From Torymus aiolomorphi (Eukaryota; Arthropoda; Insecta; Hymenoptera; Torymidae), in assembly GCA_036365515.1 (NCBI GenBank), contig CM070876.1, forward strand, positions 133,140,394 through 133,204,393: DNA of 64,000 nucleotides. Direction: 5' to 3'. Position 1 is the stretch's first letter, and the number at the start of each line of letters is the position of its first letter. Below the pieces are notes generated by a model. It was not told the DNA's origin and did no database searches. It saw only the letters and a program-made list of their open reading frames with translations. The position numbers and the translations under genes are program-made. This document shows, one piece after another, positions 1-11,872 of the stretch.

Positions 1-2723
1 AATTCCTGTCCCATTTGTCAATGCACCGCCAAGTAATTATGATACCATTTTTACTGTTTTACTTGAAGCTAATAATAAATTCACGAGCCAAGAGCAAGAA
101 AATGTTTTCGTGACTTTTGATTAACCTCTATATCAAAAGGCTAGAGAAATCATTGAGTGTTGTAAAGGAACTCAAAACGAAGCCAAGATCAACAAAGTTA
201 TTGTCAGGCTCGGAGGGTTCCATATGCTTATGTCCTACCTTGGCGCAATAGGTTTCATAATGGAAGGTAGCGGATTAAAGGACGCATTTTGTGAACTTTA
301 TGCTGAAGTTTCAGCCGAAAAAACACTAACTGGCCATGCCTATTCTAGAGCGATCCGGGGGAACATTTTAATTCAAAATGCTTTGGCGAATATTATTTCT
401 TTTTTGATCGATCTGTCAGATGAAGAAGTATTTGTTCTGAATAATTTGTTTAATCTCGTAGGAAAATCGGACTTCTATACGTTGCTAAAAAATGATAAGT
501 TGAAAGAAATAAAAAACAAGATTTAAATAAATTAGAATTGATAAAAGAAAATGGCCCAACTACACGACTATGGATTCTCTATTTTAATATGGTTGATCTG
601 GCTAAACAGTTTATTCAGGCTGAAAGAAGCGGAAATTGGTCTATTGCAGTGTGTCCAAAAAATGTTGCCTTATTTTCATGCCAGCGGCCATAATCTGTAC
701 GCTGAAAGCAGCCACCTATATATGCAAGATATGAATAATCTTGAATATATCATGGATGTTATGGAATGTGACAAATTTAGTCGTTCAGGTTATTTTACGA
801 TAAGGCGAATTGAGACGTTTCGATCTGGTACATGGTCGGACATGATTATAGAGCAAATGCTAATGAGACCGATGAAAGTTAGCGGTGGATTGACTCATGG
901 ACGTGGGATAACTAAAAGTACTTTATGTAAATGGATTCTGTCAACTATCATTCTGATTCAAGTCACGGATGCTATGGAGCAATTTTGTAACATCACTTAC
1001 GCTACTTCGGATCAACACGTAGACGCAAGTAATTCGCGAATCACGAGAGATTTACAGTACTCCAAAAAGTTGACAGAATTTTTCAAAAATCATAACCCAT
1101 TTCCCGTGACCGATAATATATTATCGATTAGCATTGAGATAATAGGTGATGATCAAATAAATTGTTACAAAGCGTTAGAAATTGGTTTGTCTTCAATGAA
1201 CAGAATTAATGGTAGTGATTTTGGTTCGGTGAAATTGCACAAAAAGGACAAAGTGCTATCATTGAAGGCAGTAAATTCTTCTGTAAAAATTGATAACGAA
1301 GTCGTAACAATTGACGCAACTCTAATATTCCAGAGAATATCATTATATATTCAAAATAAAACAGATATGCATAAGTTTTTAGAATATGAACTTGCTCCCT
1401 ACCCTCTTTCTCTTTTTGACGAGGGCGGGATGCGAAAAGGACGAAAATCATCATTCTATGATAATTTTTCGAAGATTTCTGGTGTATCTCGTGGTCCAAA
1501 CGATCTTTATGTGGTTGATGGGGGTTTTCTTTTGCATAAAGTTCTTTGGGATACTAATACATCCATAGACTTTATTATTAAACAGTATGTTGATTACACG
1601 ACCCGTAATTACAGTCAAAATTTCACCATAGTTTTCGATGGTTACCCAGAGGGTATAAATGTTAAAAGCACTAAAGCAGCCGAGAGGTCACGGAGAGAGA
1701 ATAAAAATTTATTCTCAGCTGATTCGCAAGACAAATTTTTGAGCAGGAATAAAAATAAAAAAAAGTTAATTGAATTACTGTGCGAAGAGTTTGAAAAAGA
1801 AAATGTAGTACAATCGTAGTGGAAGAAGATGCTAATTTTCTGATTGTGAGTACTGCTGAAAAATGCAGCGTGAGCGGAACAACTTGGATAATTGGTGAAG
1901 ACATCGACTTACTGGTAGTATTAACACAGCACGCACCTATTAATACTGTTTACTTTTTAAAACCCGGTAAAGGAAATGTGAATGATTGCATATATGAGAG
2001 CAACAGTTTTAAATATTTGGAAGTAAAAAAAGTTAATAGGTTTTCTGCATGCTTTCACAGGATGTGATACAACGTCTTGTTTTTTCAAACAAGGCAAAAA
2101 CAAATTAATAAAAACGCTTTCCGATGATGTAGTTCTACAGCAAAAAGCACAGCATTTCTACGATACCACCAAAAACCCTGATGTTTTAGCTGCGAGTGTT
2201 AACGATATAGTTAGCCAGAAAGATAAAAAGACTCTACACGAGCGGCGGTTTTTTAACTTTCAAAAATCAGCTTTGAAAGGCAGTTTGAAATTAGAAAATT
2301 TTCCACCGACCGAAGGTGCTACTAAGCAGCACGCATACAGATCGTACCTACAATTGCAACAGTGGCTTGGTTATAAAAAGGATCCAACAGCGTGGGGTTG
2401 GAAAGAGCGACAAAATGTCATCTACCCAGTGCACACGCTGGAATCGCTTATTCCCGATGAGTTACTGAGTAAAATCAGTTGTAGGTGTGAGACGGGATGC
2501 AAAGAAAAAAACATGCAGTTGCCGAAAACATGGGCTACGATGCTCTCAAATGTGCTCGTCATGTCATGGTGAAAGTTGCATGAACGTTGAAGAAACCATG
2601 ATAGACGACATCACAGACATTGGTATTAATGATGATACGCAAGAGGAAGAGTTGCTTTTTGAAAAAATGATGCAAATACCGATGCAAGATGATAGTCAAC
2701 ATATAGACGAAGAAAAAGACTAA
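1..2723 (+). pseudogene. Degraded multidomain gene with PIN/XPG-like nuclease domain (copy 1)
   Basis: The reading frame is already open at the window edge, so the 5' part is missing. It reads in one frame to an in-frame TAA at about 122-124 where copy 2 (43.5-47.7 kb) has Gln. It shifts frame near 525, 640 and 1815, and again near 2060 and 2500. Visible blocks are a middle region with HNLYAESSHLY and GGLTHGRG (about 690-910), then a PIN/XPG-like domain (about 1500-2080) with VVDGGFLLH, FDGYPEG, GEDIDLLVV and AFTGCDTTSC, which fits the acidic-residue pattern of FEN1/XPG nucleases. A Cys-rich tail (about 2475-2610, CSCRKHGLRCSQMC) resembles CXC/tesmin-type zinc regions. An AATAAA lies near 2838. 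I recognise the combination as a multi-copy invertebrate family with no function known to me; a transposon origin is inference. Broken beyond doubt; domain naming is moderate confidence. Confidence 0.7.
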
Positions 2724-3002
2724 GAAACAGAAGAAAAAGAAAAAGAAGAAGAAGAAGAAGAACACGTTACACAAATACACACAGATACACTACACACAAA
2801 AAAGCGAAAATTGCCAATACAATAACATTTGAATATTGAATAAAATTTTTTTTAAAATGAATATATTATTTTTTATTATTTAATAAACTAATAATACGTA
2901 CCCAATCACACGTATATAATTAATTAATTACTGATTTATGAAAAAAAGAGTAAAAATTTAATTAAAATAATTATTGTTAATTAAGTATTGTTAAATAAAC
3001 TT
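2724..3002. other. AT-rich spacer with poly(A) signal
   Basis: The stretch is A/T-rich 3' flank of the preceding pseudogene. It holds purine (GAA)n-like runs at 2735-2765 and an AATAAA near 2838. No gene is seen. Confidence 0.5.
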
Positions 3003-3480
3003 TTTCGGGGAAATAGGTAGGCCAGATGTTAACATTATCGCGAGCTATCCCAAATTAAAAAAGAAATGAAGTGTTTATGTCAATTACTTACCGAGATATG
3101 AAAAATTTTTCGAGCGCGTTGGATTTGAAGTTCCTATGCTCAGTTTTTTCGCGTGACACTGTAGCCTTCTCCACTTTTGACCCGCACCTTTGTGATTATT
3201 TTAACAATGTAATTTTGCAATTAATGTGACGCAATATTTTTTTTATGTTAGTACAACTATTAGTTCGATTTTTCGCTCCTGTCTCGTTTCTTAATATTAA
3301 TAATTAAAGGCACAGCGATTTTTGCAAAAAAAAAAATTATATCGGCTTCTAGAGCACTTAGAGAGTTCGTAGGGGCGTTAAAATTTGGGGAAAAATGCCA
3401 GCTTTCCAACGAACCTACTGTCGTTTATCTACGACAAATACAGGAGTCGCAATTCAAATTGTTTATAACAAAAAAATGAC
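3003..3480 (+). repeat. Left terminal inverted repeat of the 5-kb element
   Basis: It is the inverse of 7569-8055 and ends in AAAAAAATGAC, mirrored by GTCATTTTTTT on the right. A few indels make the right copy about 9 bp longer. Confidence 0.85.
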
Positions 3481-5504
3481 TTTTCTTATTTTGCGATTTT
3501 TAATAACTAAATTTGAAATAATCGTTTAGCTTTTCATTGTTCGTGAAAGTAGAGATGTTAAACTTACAAAATCCGTTTACTGCATCCTCGTACGACGCCC
3601 CACGGCTTGGGAAAAATCACGCAAAAATGACCAAAATGTAATAAATAAATGCAATTATGCAAAAACTACTCAATATTTTTAGCTAAAATTTTAACTGCTT
3701 ATTAAGTACTATAAGAGAGCTATACTTAAAAGTTTTCAAGCACCTAGCAAATTTTTTAACGGAGTAATAAACAATCGTTAAAATGGCCATTTTCAGCGGT
3801 TTTTTGCAATTTGCAGATAAACAAATTAACTAAATTTAAATCTGTAAATTGCGTTTGATCTTTTTAATATCTATAAAGTTTGCATGAAACTTTTTTCTGT
3901 AAAGTCAGTAGTTTTTTTCTGTGGTCAAAAAACATACTTTTCGATCATAAATTCGTTATTTAAAAAATGATCCTGACATAATTTTTATACTCACTCACCG
4001 GATCATTGTACCTGATGCCTCCCCCGACCAGAATCCATTTGCAAACCTCTAGTTACAATAAATTAAGTTGGAAAAAAAAAACTAATCTGGCCTATTGTGT
4101 TACTCTTTCACGTTCTATTTCTCGAAAAAAAACATCCTGAGCAAATTATGAAAAAAATCATTTCCTATGTAAAAAATGCTCAGGTTTCGATCTAAATGGT
4201 CAAAAAAATATTAAAAATACACTTTTTGAGATATAAGACGTTTTGTACTTTTTGAAGGTGAAAATGGAAATTTTCGGAAAAACTGCCTACACCATTGGAA
4301 AGCTGAGGAAAACATACGTCGGAAACGCTTATAAAACAATTTTTTAGTTACATTTTAGTATCATAAACGTGAGTTAGAAATAGCACGGTTTGGCGCTCGC
4401 ACGCGGCGTTGGGGCAGTTGACGTGAAAGGCCTCACATACCTGTTTGAGAATGCCATAATATAATGAGGACATGCTGTGGGTGTTTCAAATAAATTGAGT
4501 CGCATACAATTTAACAGTATAAATTGACAGTATATTATATAAAATTACAAAACGATACATACTCTTTATATTTTCTTAATATACAATGGTTAGTAGAATT
4601 AAATGACAATAGTAGTTATAAATGAGTATGGTTTACAGAAAGTTATGTGTAAGCGAGAATGATTTTACCAACTGTTGTGTGTTCAAAATTAGAAAGTTAA
4701 TTGAAGTCATCTAATATACTGAGTTGTGTAGAAATTCCCGTTGAGAGGAAACTGACCTGTTGATAGTTTGAGTTTTTCCGATTAGAATTGAAATGAGTGT
4801 GATCCGTTGGTGCAAGGTGAGTAATGCAATTCACTCTCTCCTTGGCTCACGTACATTGAAGCTGATCACAGTAAAGTTGCAAGTAAATATTATTGATCTA
4901 CTGCAAATTATATTCGTCTTGCAATGTTAGATGATCAAGTACCGGTGCTAACACATAGTTGTTAACCTAACCTCGTGTGGCGTGAGTGTATTACCTTGCT
5001 ACCGTAGCGATTCTATTAATCGGGGCTGCAAGTCGAATGCTGATAACTGAGCGTTGGTGAGAATGCAGGTGAGTGAGACTAAGTAGTTAAGATGAGCCAG
5101 TGAATTTGCGATGCTACGTCGCACAGTGGGCAAAAACCTATGAAAATTGGACGAAAATCAGTCTCGCCTAGGGATTTTGACAAATGGCAAAAAAAAACAT
5201 GGAAGTACTACACAACGGGGTATACTTGAAGTCTAGGTACCGCTTTTTGACTCACTTTTTTAATTTTCGCATTTAAGTGAGGTGTGGCATGATTTTTTTG
5301 AAAATTTTTCACTATATTAACTCATGGCAACTAGACAAATATTTAATTGCTTACTTTTACAACACGTATACCCTTACTTTTACGTATTATAACCATAAAA
5401 CGTCTCGCGTTGAATATTTTTACTTTTTATCGCATTTTTAAGGGGAAATTCTAAATTTCGATTTTTGAACTTTACTGAAAACATTATATTTCTAAGGTCA
5501 TAAG
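3481..5504. other. 2-kb segment present in only one arm of the 5-kb element
   Basis: On the right side the outer and inner inverted repeats adjoin. On the left this segment separates them, so it is probably a later insertion into the left arm, or a loss from the right one. It has no coding frame. It contains a repeat shared with 48146-48320. Confidence 0.5.
3890..4068 (+). repeat. Dispersed repeat, second copy at 48146-48320
   Basis: About 175 bp starting at TTTTTTCTGTAAAGTCAGTAG and ending in CAAACCTCTAGTTACAAT recurs in the same orientation 44 kb away with few differences. It includes ACTCACTCACCGGATCATTG. The element family is unknown. Confidence 0.85.
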
Positions 5505-5615
5505 TCTAACAATAAATTATATAATGTTACTTTCGTTTCATTTTGATCCGTTTAATCCAGATCTAGATTATACTGATCAAAATAAACATTATATAATTTA
5601 TTATTTAAACAATTG
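5505..5615 (+). repeat. Inner inverted repeat, left copy
   Basis: It reads AATAAATTATATAATG, then TTTCGTTTCATTTTGATCC and AGATCTAGATTATACTGATC. The inverse copy at 7455-7567 differs at only a few bases. A partial third copy lies near 5665-5755. Confidence 0.8.
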
Positions 5616-7454
5616 TTTAAAGAATTGATGTTTAAACAATTGCAGAGCACTTTGTCGACGAATGACTTACAGATCTAGATTATACGAATCAACATATACA
5701 AGAAAATAACATTATATAATATATTATTTAAAAAATTGGTATAAACAATTGATTTTTAAATATTTAGAGAGCACTTTTTCATCGAAACATTATTTTCTAC
5801 GATGTGATCATTAAATTATCGAAAATATATCTTAATTATTTTAAGAGATCTGCTAGAAATAAATCCATTTTGAAATTTATTCATTAGATTTGTTTTCTGC
5901 TTTAATTTTTATGAAACATTATTGATGAAATTATTTTATCATAAATCAAACGGTTTATAAAAATACAAATATATTTTATTTGTAGTACCCCGAAGAAAAT
6001 CGATAACCTATACAAATGTAAAAGAGTGTAAATTTCTTTTCAAAAGACGTATATAAATGAACAACACATATAAACACATATAATAAAACGTATAACAATG
6101 TATCGGTTTCATTGACCTTAATCAACATTCTATCTGTGTATTTCAACATAATCCTGTATAAAAATGACTTACGTATAATCTAACATGATTTGCATATCCC
6201 TCAGTATAACTATATAACTATATAATATATACTTTTATCTCATAACCTATAACGTATAATTATTAATGACAATATATAGTCATATATGATCTTATATGAT
6301 CATGTATAATCATTCTTATTTATATATAGTCATATACACTAATGTAAAAATTGTTGAAGTGATATATAATTGTTTATGGTTATTATATATGATTTTATGT
6401 GGTCATAAATATCTGTTGATAAATATTCATAGTTATTCAGAGACATAAGTTACATATAATTATACATGATCATACGTGATTATACACAACTTATACATAA
6501 TTATGTATGATCTCTCATAATCAAAATACAATGTATTATCTATGAATATTTAAGACCTATTATTTAAACAACATTTTTTTATAGCTTGTTACACTTTTGT
6601 TCTTTTAAATAAGAAACCTTAAATAAATGAAAAAAACAAAAAGTTTGCATAGATAATAGTCATTGAAAAGCTTATAGCAAAATGAGTGTTCATAAATCAT
6701 AAAATATGACTTATTATAGTTAAAAATAGGGGTAGATGTTTTTTTAACTTTTTGAAGAGCTAGGTTTTTTGGTGGCGCAATTAGATTTTTTCTATCAAAA
6801 ACGCTTCTTTCAGTACGCTTTAATGTATTTTTCTTAACAATAGTTCATATAAAGTTTTGGAATAAAGTGATTAAGTATTTCTCGAGATGAAATTTAATTA
6901 AATGATTTTGTTACTCACTATGAAAAATCGTAAAAGCATCTCACTGAAATTTTTAATAAGGCCATTCAAATATCAAGACATTATTTAAAAGAAAAGTAAG
7001 AATTCTTTATATTTACAGGACACATACAAACATGGATATTTTTAAACGCTTACTTTTGACATCTGATCCACTTATTTCATTACAAAGGAAAATTAAGGAA
7101 AAAAACACATTAACACCAAATATGGAGCGTTTATTGTTAATGAATAAAAATGAGGATTATTCCGATGACTGAGAATAATCGCTATGAATAAAATATTATT
7201 TGTCTATTTATTTAAACCCTTTTATAGTTGATAATAAAGCAATTTCACATGAAATGCGTAATATCAGATTAAAATTTTAGAATACTTAAAATGAAAAAGA
7301 TGCTAAATCAATTGAGAAATTTATACAACAAATATTTTAGGAAGCTGAATGATCTTTTGTAATCGTTGCAAGTACGCATATAAATTTAAAGTTTGATTTA
7401 TATTTATGGTGAAATAAAGTTCTTGTAAACTTGCCAGTGCTCTCCAATTGTTTA
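5616..7454. other. AT-rich internal region of the 5-kb element
   Basis: No gene is supported. The stretch 6140-6540 is dominated by imperfect repeats of short TATATGATCATGTATAATC-like words. The reading frames here are short and low in complexity. Confidence 0.5.
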
Positions 7455-7567
7455 AATAATTGTTTAAATAATAAATTATATAATGTTTATTTTGATCAGT
7501 ATAATCTAGATCTAGATTAAATGGATCAAAATGAAACGAAAGTAACATTATATAATTTGTTATTAGA
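7455..7567 (-). repeat. Inner inverted repeat, right copy
   Basis: It is the inverse of 5505-5615 and lies directly against the right terminal repeat. Confidence 0.8.
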
Positions 7568-7568
7568 T

Positions 7569-8055
7569 GTCATTTTTTTTGTTATAAACAATTTGAATTG
7601 CGACTCCTGTATTTGTCATAGATAAACGACAGTAGGTTCGTTGGAAAGCTGGCATTTTTCTCCAAATTTTAACGACCCTACGAACTCTGTAAGTGCTCTA
7701 GAAGCCGAGATAATTGTTTTTTTTTTTGTTTTGCAAAAATCGCTGTGTCTTTAATTATTAATATTAAGAAACGAGACAGGAGCGAAAAATCGAATTAATA
7801 GTTGTACTAACATAAAAAAAATATTGCGTTACATTAATTGCAAAATTACATTGTTATAAATAATCACAAAGGTGCGGGTCAAAAGTGGAGAAGGCTACAG
7901 TGTCACGCGAAAAAACTGAGCATAGGAACTTCAAATCCGAGGCGCTCGAAAAATTTTTCATATCTCGGTAAGTAATTGACATAAACACTTCATTTTTTTT
8001 TAATTTGTGATAGCTCGCAATAATATTAACATATGGCCTACTTATTTCCCCGAAA
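7569..8055 (-). repeat. Right terminal inverted repeat of the 5-kb element
   Basis: It is the inverse of 3003-3480 along its whole length. Confidence 0.85.
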
Positions 8056-8063
8056 TAGTATAT

Positions 8064-8123
8064 TACGATACGTAGGCCGGAAATTGGATTTCCGGTCCAA
8101 GTATTGTATACTATTTTTCTTAC
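8064..8123. repeat. Imperfect hairpin
   Basis: The arms TAGTATATTACGATACG...GGCCGGAAAT and ATTTCCGGTCC...GTATACTA pair around a 3-base loop, with mismatches mid-stem. It lies just outside the 5-kb element. It could be a small MITE or a terminator-like fold; nothing favours either. Confidence 0.5.
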
Positions 8124-8383
8124 TCCCCGGCCGAAAGTACGTTCTGTAATTGTTAAATAATTAATAAAATTGCGTTGTTGTCTGCTAGCTGTGTTTGAGT
8201 GTTAGTTTTTCTTTCGGCCCGCTCGATAGTAGTGCCTCTCTCTTTTCAATATATTAACATCAAATATTAATAGAATATTTAATACAAGATTTATATTTAA
8301 ATTAATAAACTTTGGTCTTAATAATTTAAACTTTCAATATATTAATCTCAATATAAAATAAATTTTTGTTTGATTTTTTTTCT

Positions 8384-9082
8384 TTACAAATGATTTTCTT
8401 TATCAGATTTGTAATTATTAATATTTACAATGAAATTGCCGTTGATAGTACAATTTTTAATTTTAATATATTTGTTTAAAGTTGAATTTATTTGATCATT
8501 CAATGAGTTATTCTGATCTTGATTTTGATTTTTATCTGCATTCAGTGATATATTTTGATTTTGGTTTTGATTTTTATCTTGAACTTGAGGATTTAAATTT
8601 TTAAGAAATCTTTTTGATTCATTGGTGTTGGTTTGCGGTTCACGAGTTGTTGTATTGCTTGTTATCGTAGTAGGTTTTTGATCTGAAATAAAGTTTTTTA
8701 CGAATGAAAAGTAGTACAGGTGGCATTGACTCTATACATTAGTATTTTTTATGCTTACCTGAAGTTGAATTGAATTTGTTCGTAGTGATTTCTTCATCAA
8801 AGTCTTACCAACTTAAATTGTAATCAGATTCATCTTTGTCGGGTGTAGTATTTGTCAATGGTTTCGAATGAGACATTTCATCTTGAATTTGAGGATTTAA
8901 ATTTTCAAGAATTCTTTTTTTACACGGAGGTGGTTGAGTAGTTACTTTATCGTTGAATCTTACTTTCACTGGTGTTTTTGAAAGAAATTTTTTACTGTTA
9001 TGGTTTGTCGTGGGTTGATTTTCATTGTTTTCCGGTGTAAGTATTTTCTTATTGCTGGCTGTGGTAAAGTTGAGTTGTTGGT
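8384..9082 (-). pseudogene. Crypton-like tyrosine recombinase, two 3'-terminal exons
   Basis: There are two predicted exons on the minus strand. Exon b (9082-8760) follows a TTTATTTCAG acceptor, and exon c (8682-8384) follows another TTTATTTCAG. The 77-bp intron between them starts GTAAGC. Exon c ends in the tail NCTINGNFIVNINNYKSD before TAA, a C-terminal style I associate with insect Crypton-like recombinases. Frames join across the predicted splice sites. Exon b has an in-frame TAA (about 8806-8808) where the related exon at 43292-43533 stays open, so the gene is dead. The catalytic part is at 43292-43533, separated from here by Polinton A, which lies within the intron upstream of exon b. 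Confidence 0.65.
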
Positions 9083-9096
9083 CTGAAATAAAGTTT

Positions 9097-9102
9097 GTTA
9101 GG
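9097..9102 (+). repeat. Target-site duplication of Polinton A (left)
   Basis: GTTAGG directly precedes AGTAGTAAGG. The same six bases follow the right end at 43221-43226. Six base pairs is the usual Polinton duplication length. Confidence 0.95.
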
Positions 9103-9883
9103 AGTAGTAAGGGGACCGGTATAGCGAGACGACCCCCCGCGGTGCGGTGTGTAGGGGCCATGTGGCACCCCGCTGTGCGGTGTGTATGGGTCCCCAAGTG
9201 TGACAAGGTGATTAACTCAAGTGTTTACAGTAGCAAGTGTGGCCATAAGCTAATTAGTGTAAACAATGGGGGGGTGATTTATTACCCCATAAATAATGGT
9301 GCACTTATGGCGCCCGCCATGACGTCATGCCGCTATACATGGCCCACGTGTGTGCCCACCATAAAGACTCATAGGGTGCGAGGCCTCTCGCAGTATAGAC
9401 CGTGTGCGGTGTGTATGGGTCCCAAGTGTGAACACAAGTTAATTAGGGTAAACAATGGAGTGAATTATTACCCCATAAATAATGTCCCACTTATCGCTCG
9501 CGCCATGACGCTATGCCGCTATACCTGCCCGGCGCGTGCTGTCGTATATGCCCCGACTCGTGGTGGTGGGGGGAGAGACCTTTGGCTGTACGCGCTACGC
9601 CATAAAGACCTCTCGCTGTATAGACCGCGTGCTGTGTGCATGTGTTTCAAGTGTGACAAGTTCATTAATCCAAGTGTTTACAGTAGCACGTGTGTGAACA
9701 CAAGCTAATTAGGGTAAACAATGACGCACTTATCGCTCCCTCCATGACGTCATGTCGTTCTATCTGCTCTGCGCATGCCCCCCGTGTATGCCCTGACTCG
9801 TGGTGGTGGTGGGGGACGAGACCTTTGGCTATACGTGCTACGCCATAAAGACCCATGGGGTGCGAGGCCTCTCGCTATACAGA

Positions 9884-9930
<47 letters not shown>

Positions 9931-10034
9931 CGCAATGAGAAGTTGTGGGGAGGGAATAGGGAGTTGGTGTAAAGGAGGGGTCTACAAATAAAAAAGCATG
10001 TTGAGGAAAAATAAATTTTTGTTTATTTATTTAA
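9103..10034 (+). repeat. Left TIR of Polinton A
   Basis: It is the inverse of 42251-43220. Inside are three to four diverged tandem units of about 200-250 bp, each with a GTGTATGGGTCCCAAGTGTG-like start, a TTACCCCATAAATAATG block, a GCCATGACG..ATGCCGCTATAC block and a TACGCCATAAAGACC block. A (GT)n tract follows at about 9886-9929. The innermost part carries CAAATAAAAAAGC and AT-rich words. Confidence 0.9.
9886..9929 (+). repeat. (GT)n microsatellite in the left TIR
   Basis: It is an uninterrupted GT run. The matching position in the right TIR has an interrupted CA tract (about 42349-42395). Reading frames across it are artefacts. Confidence 0.9.
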
Positions 10035-10358
10035 ACGGGGTGAAACCCCCTATTTTAAGAACAGTTTTTTCTCATTAACATAAATGTTGTCCTTAAAGGG
10101 ACCGTTTATTATTCGTTATATTTTGAATAACCATCTTTTTTTGGGAAGGAGAAGGAATTGGTGGAAAAGGAATGGTGTGGTGGAGAATTTTTTTGTTTGT
10201 CCAAGAGTCTTTCTTGTCTGCGTTGTTGATGAGAGGTTCTTTGTCCTCTGGTTTGACCTGGTGCTTGCTGAACGGGGGCCCGATGATGTTGCCTTCTCGG
10301 TGGTCTTTCGACGAATGACTTATGTATAATGCTGCATATATAAATATATGCGTGCTAG
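10035..10358. other. Subterminal spacer of Polinton A
   Basis: A plus-strand frame at 10084-10329 has no recognisable similarity, runs against all genes of the element and has no counterpart in element B, so I do not call a gene. Confidence 0.4.
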
Positions 10359-10457
10359 CGCAATGAGAAGTTGGGGGCGTAAATAGGAGTAGGCATAAAG
10401 GAAGGGTCCTTAAATAAAAAAGTGTGATAAGGTAAAATACAGTTTATTTATGTAAAA
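10359..10457 (+). repeat. Degenerate second copy of the inner TIR edge
   Basis: It repeats 9931-10034: GCAATGAGAAGTTG, a GGAGTAGG-like word, AAATAAAAAAG and a run ending TTATTTATG. It lies between the true TIR and the end gene, as if the end gene was once next to a TIR edge that was copied. Confidence 0.7.
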
Positions 10458-10483
10458 TAAAAAAAAATTATTTATGTACATTT

Positions 10484-11320
10484 TTAAACTTTTAACGCAC
10501 TAACAACATTTTTTTCTAGAATTGTTAAATACTCGGCATATACTTCCAAAAACATTATTTCGAGAGAACTCTCGCTAAAATTTGCAAACATTAATTGATT
10601 TAGCGCGAGTTCTTTCATTTTGTCTTCTAGTTCATTAAATACAACGCCGATGAATGTATGGTCTAGTAAATGCACGTCGTTTTTGCTAATTGCTTCCGTT
10701 TTAATAATATCGATCATTATACCGAAAACCTTGTTCACAAAACCCGACATTTCTTCTAACTTTTTTAATTTATAGTCTATACACTGTTGGAACTGTTTCA
10801 ATCCGTTGAAAGTTGTATACTGCATCATAATCTTCGGTGGTTTTTCAGACTTCTTCTTTTTTGTAGTAGGTTCGTCACTGGTAGTGGAGGCGGCTGTCTC
10901 CTAATTGGCGTTATCATCTTGAAAGTCGAACTGTTGAGCCTCGTGTTCGTACTGAAGGGTGAACGATGGCGGTGTTACTTCGGGCTTATCGGTGATTGAT
11001 ACGGTTCTATGACCGTAGGCTGTGGTCAATTCGACGTCGTGGTGCGGTAAATATATTTTTGCATATTTGCCTTGCTTTACAAAATCGCCTGATGCCCATA
11101 GATACTCTCCGAAGGTCTTGAAATGGGTTTTTAATTGTTCCCAACTGTCGATATCCAGAGTTATATATTTATGCGGTGATGTATGCCCGCCGAACCTGAT
11201 GACGGGTCGGAAATAGCCAACAGCATAATCCAAGCCGACGTAAACGAACTTGGAGTACGAATAGTTGAGAGCGTAAGTCGAATTGTACAGTAAATTCGGG
11301 ACTAGCTTTGTTTGAGACAT
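10484..11320 (-). pseudogene. Polinton end gene (A copy), one in-frame TAG
   Basis: The start is the ATG at 11320 (MSQTK), matching the start of the element B copy (MSQTT at 22660). The frame is interrupted once by TAG at 10901-10903 and is otherwise open to 10484. Shared features with the B copy are a W..LK..FK...EYL stretch, a following strand-rich segment ending in TVSI against TIVL, a short low-complexity linker with KKKK, and a C-terminal all-helical domain of about 115 residues (MMQYTTFNGLKQF against VMQKTSFDGIIRL). I do not recognise the family. The gene is the last one before the left TIR and is transcribed toward it. The stop may be a nonsense mutation, a base error or, less likely, readthrough. 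Confidence 0.75.
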
Positions 11321-11603
11321 TTTTAAAAAATACTGACTTAACGTTGGTAAAAATGTCACGACTTTGTCGAGGTAGAGCGACTGACTGACTGAGGGTGGCG
11401 CGGCTAGGCCCCGTACTTATTCTCTCTCCAGCGCGAATCCCCTCCTTTCTACCACGAGTTACGATTGGCTGGTCGATTGTTACGTAAAATCCGAGCACCC
11501 AATCATGAACGTTTACGCGTATGTATCGGAAAGTGAGGAGAAGCGTTGGGAAACTCGCGGAGCCTTGAGAAACAGAAGCATAAATTTTCCCCATTAAGGG
11601 TTT
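11321..11603. other. Intergenic, upstream of the Polinton A end gene
   Basis: A frame extends upstream of the chosen ATG and an antisense one overlaps, but neither has support. No promoter element stands out. Confidence 0.4.
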
Positions 11604-11872
11604 TGAGCCTCAAAGAAGAAGAAGAAGAAGAAAACGGCACATGTGTTTTTCCCCACTTGAAAAAAGGAAACGTCTAATGTGTTTTTCACCGCTTGAAAAT
11701 CCGTTACGATATGCTTTTCGGTGACTCAAGCTACTTATGTTTCAAAGCCTCAAAGAAGAAAGCGCCTCCTGTGTTTTCACCACTTGAAAAAAGGGAAACA
11801 GCTAAGGTGTTTTTCACCACTTGAAAAAACCGTTACGCATATGCTTTTCGGTTTTTTCATGGAATAGTACAT
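11604..11872. repeat. Two-copy tandem duplication (~140 bp period)
   Basis: GCCTCAAAGAAGAA followed by TGTGTTTTTC..CACTTGAAAAAAGG and ATATGCTTTTCGGT occurs at about 11608-11730 and again at about 11750-11870. The copies are diverged. Confidence 0.75.

Larger units (their letters stand above)
3003..8055. mobile_element. Non-autonomous DNA element with ~480-bp terminal inverted repeats
   Basis: The segment starts TTTCGGGGAAATAGGTAGGCC and ends with its inverse (GGCCTACTTATTTCCCCGAAA). The terminal repeats 3003-3480 and 7569-8055 match almost base for base in inverse. A second inverted pair (5505-5615 and 7455-7567) lies inside. On the right the two pairs are contiguous, and on the left 2 kb separates them. 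No reading frame of meaningful length occurs, so movement would need a transposase from elsewhere. I found no convincing target-site duplication at the ends. The superfamily is not recognised. Confidence 0.75.

Noticed and set aside
9025..9708. 227-codon plus-strand frame in the left TIR of A
   Set aside because: It spans the recombinase exon and the tandem TIR units, repeats itself with the unit period, and is not preserved in the right TIR.
9750..9991. Reading frames across the (GT)n tract
   Set aside because: They translate to Cys-Val or His-Thr runs inside the TIR; the right TIR has no equivalent frame.
10084..10329. 81-codon plus-strand frame in Polinton A
   Set aside because: Opposite strand to all genes of A, no counterpart in B, no motif.
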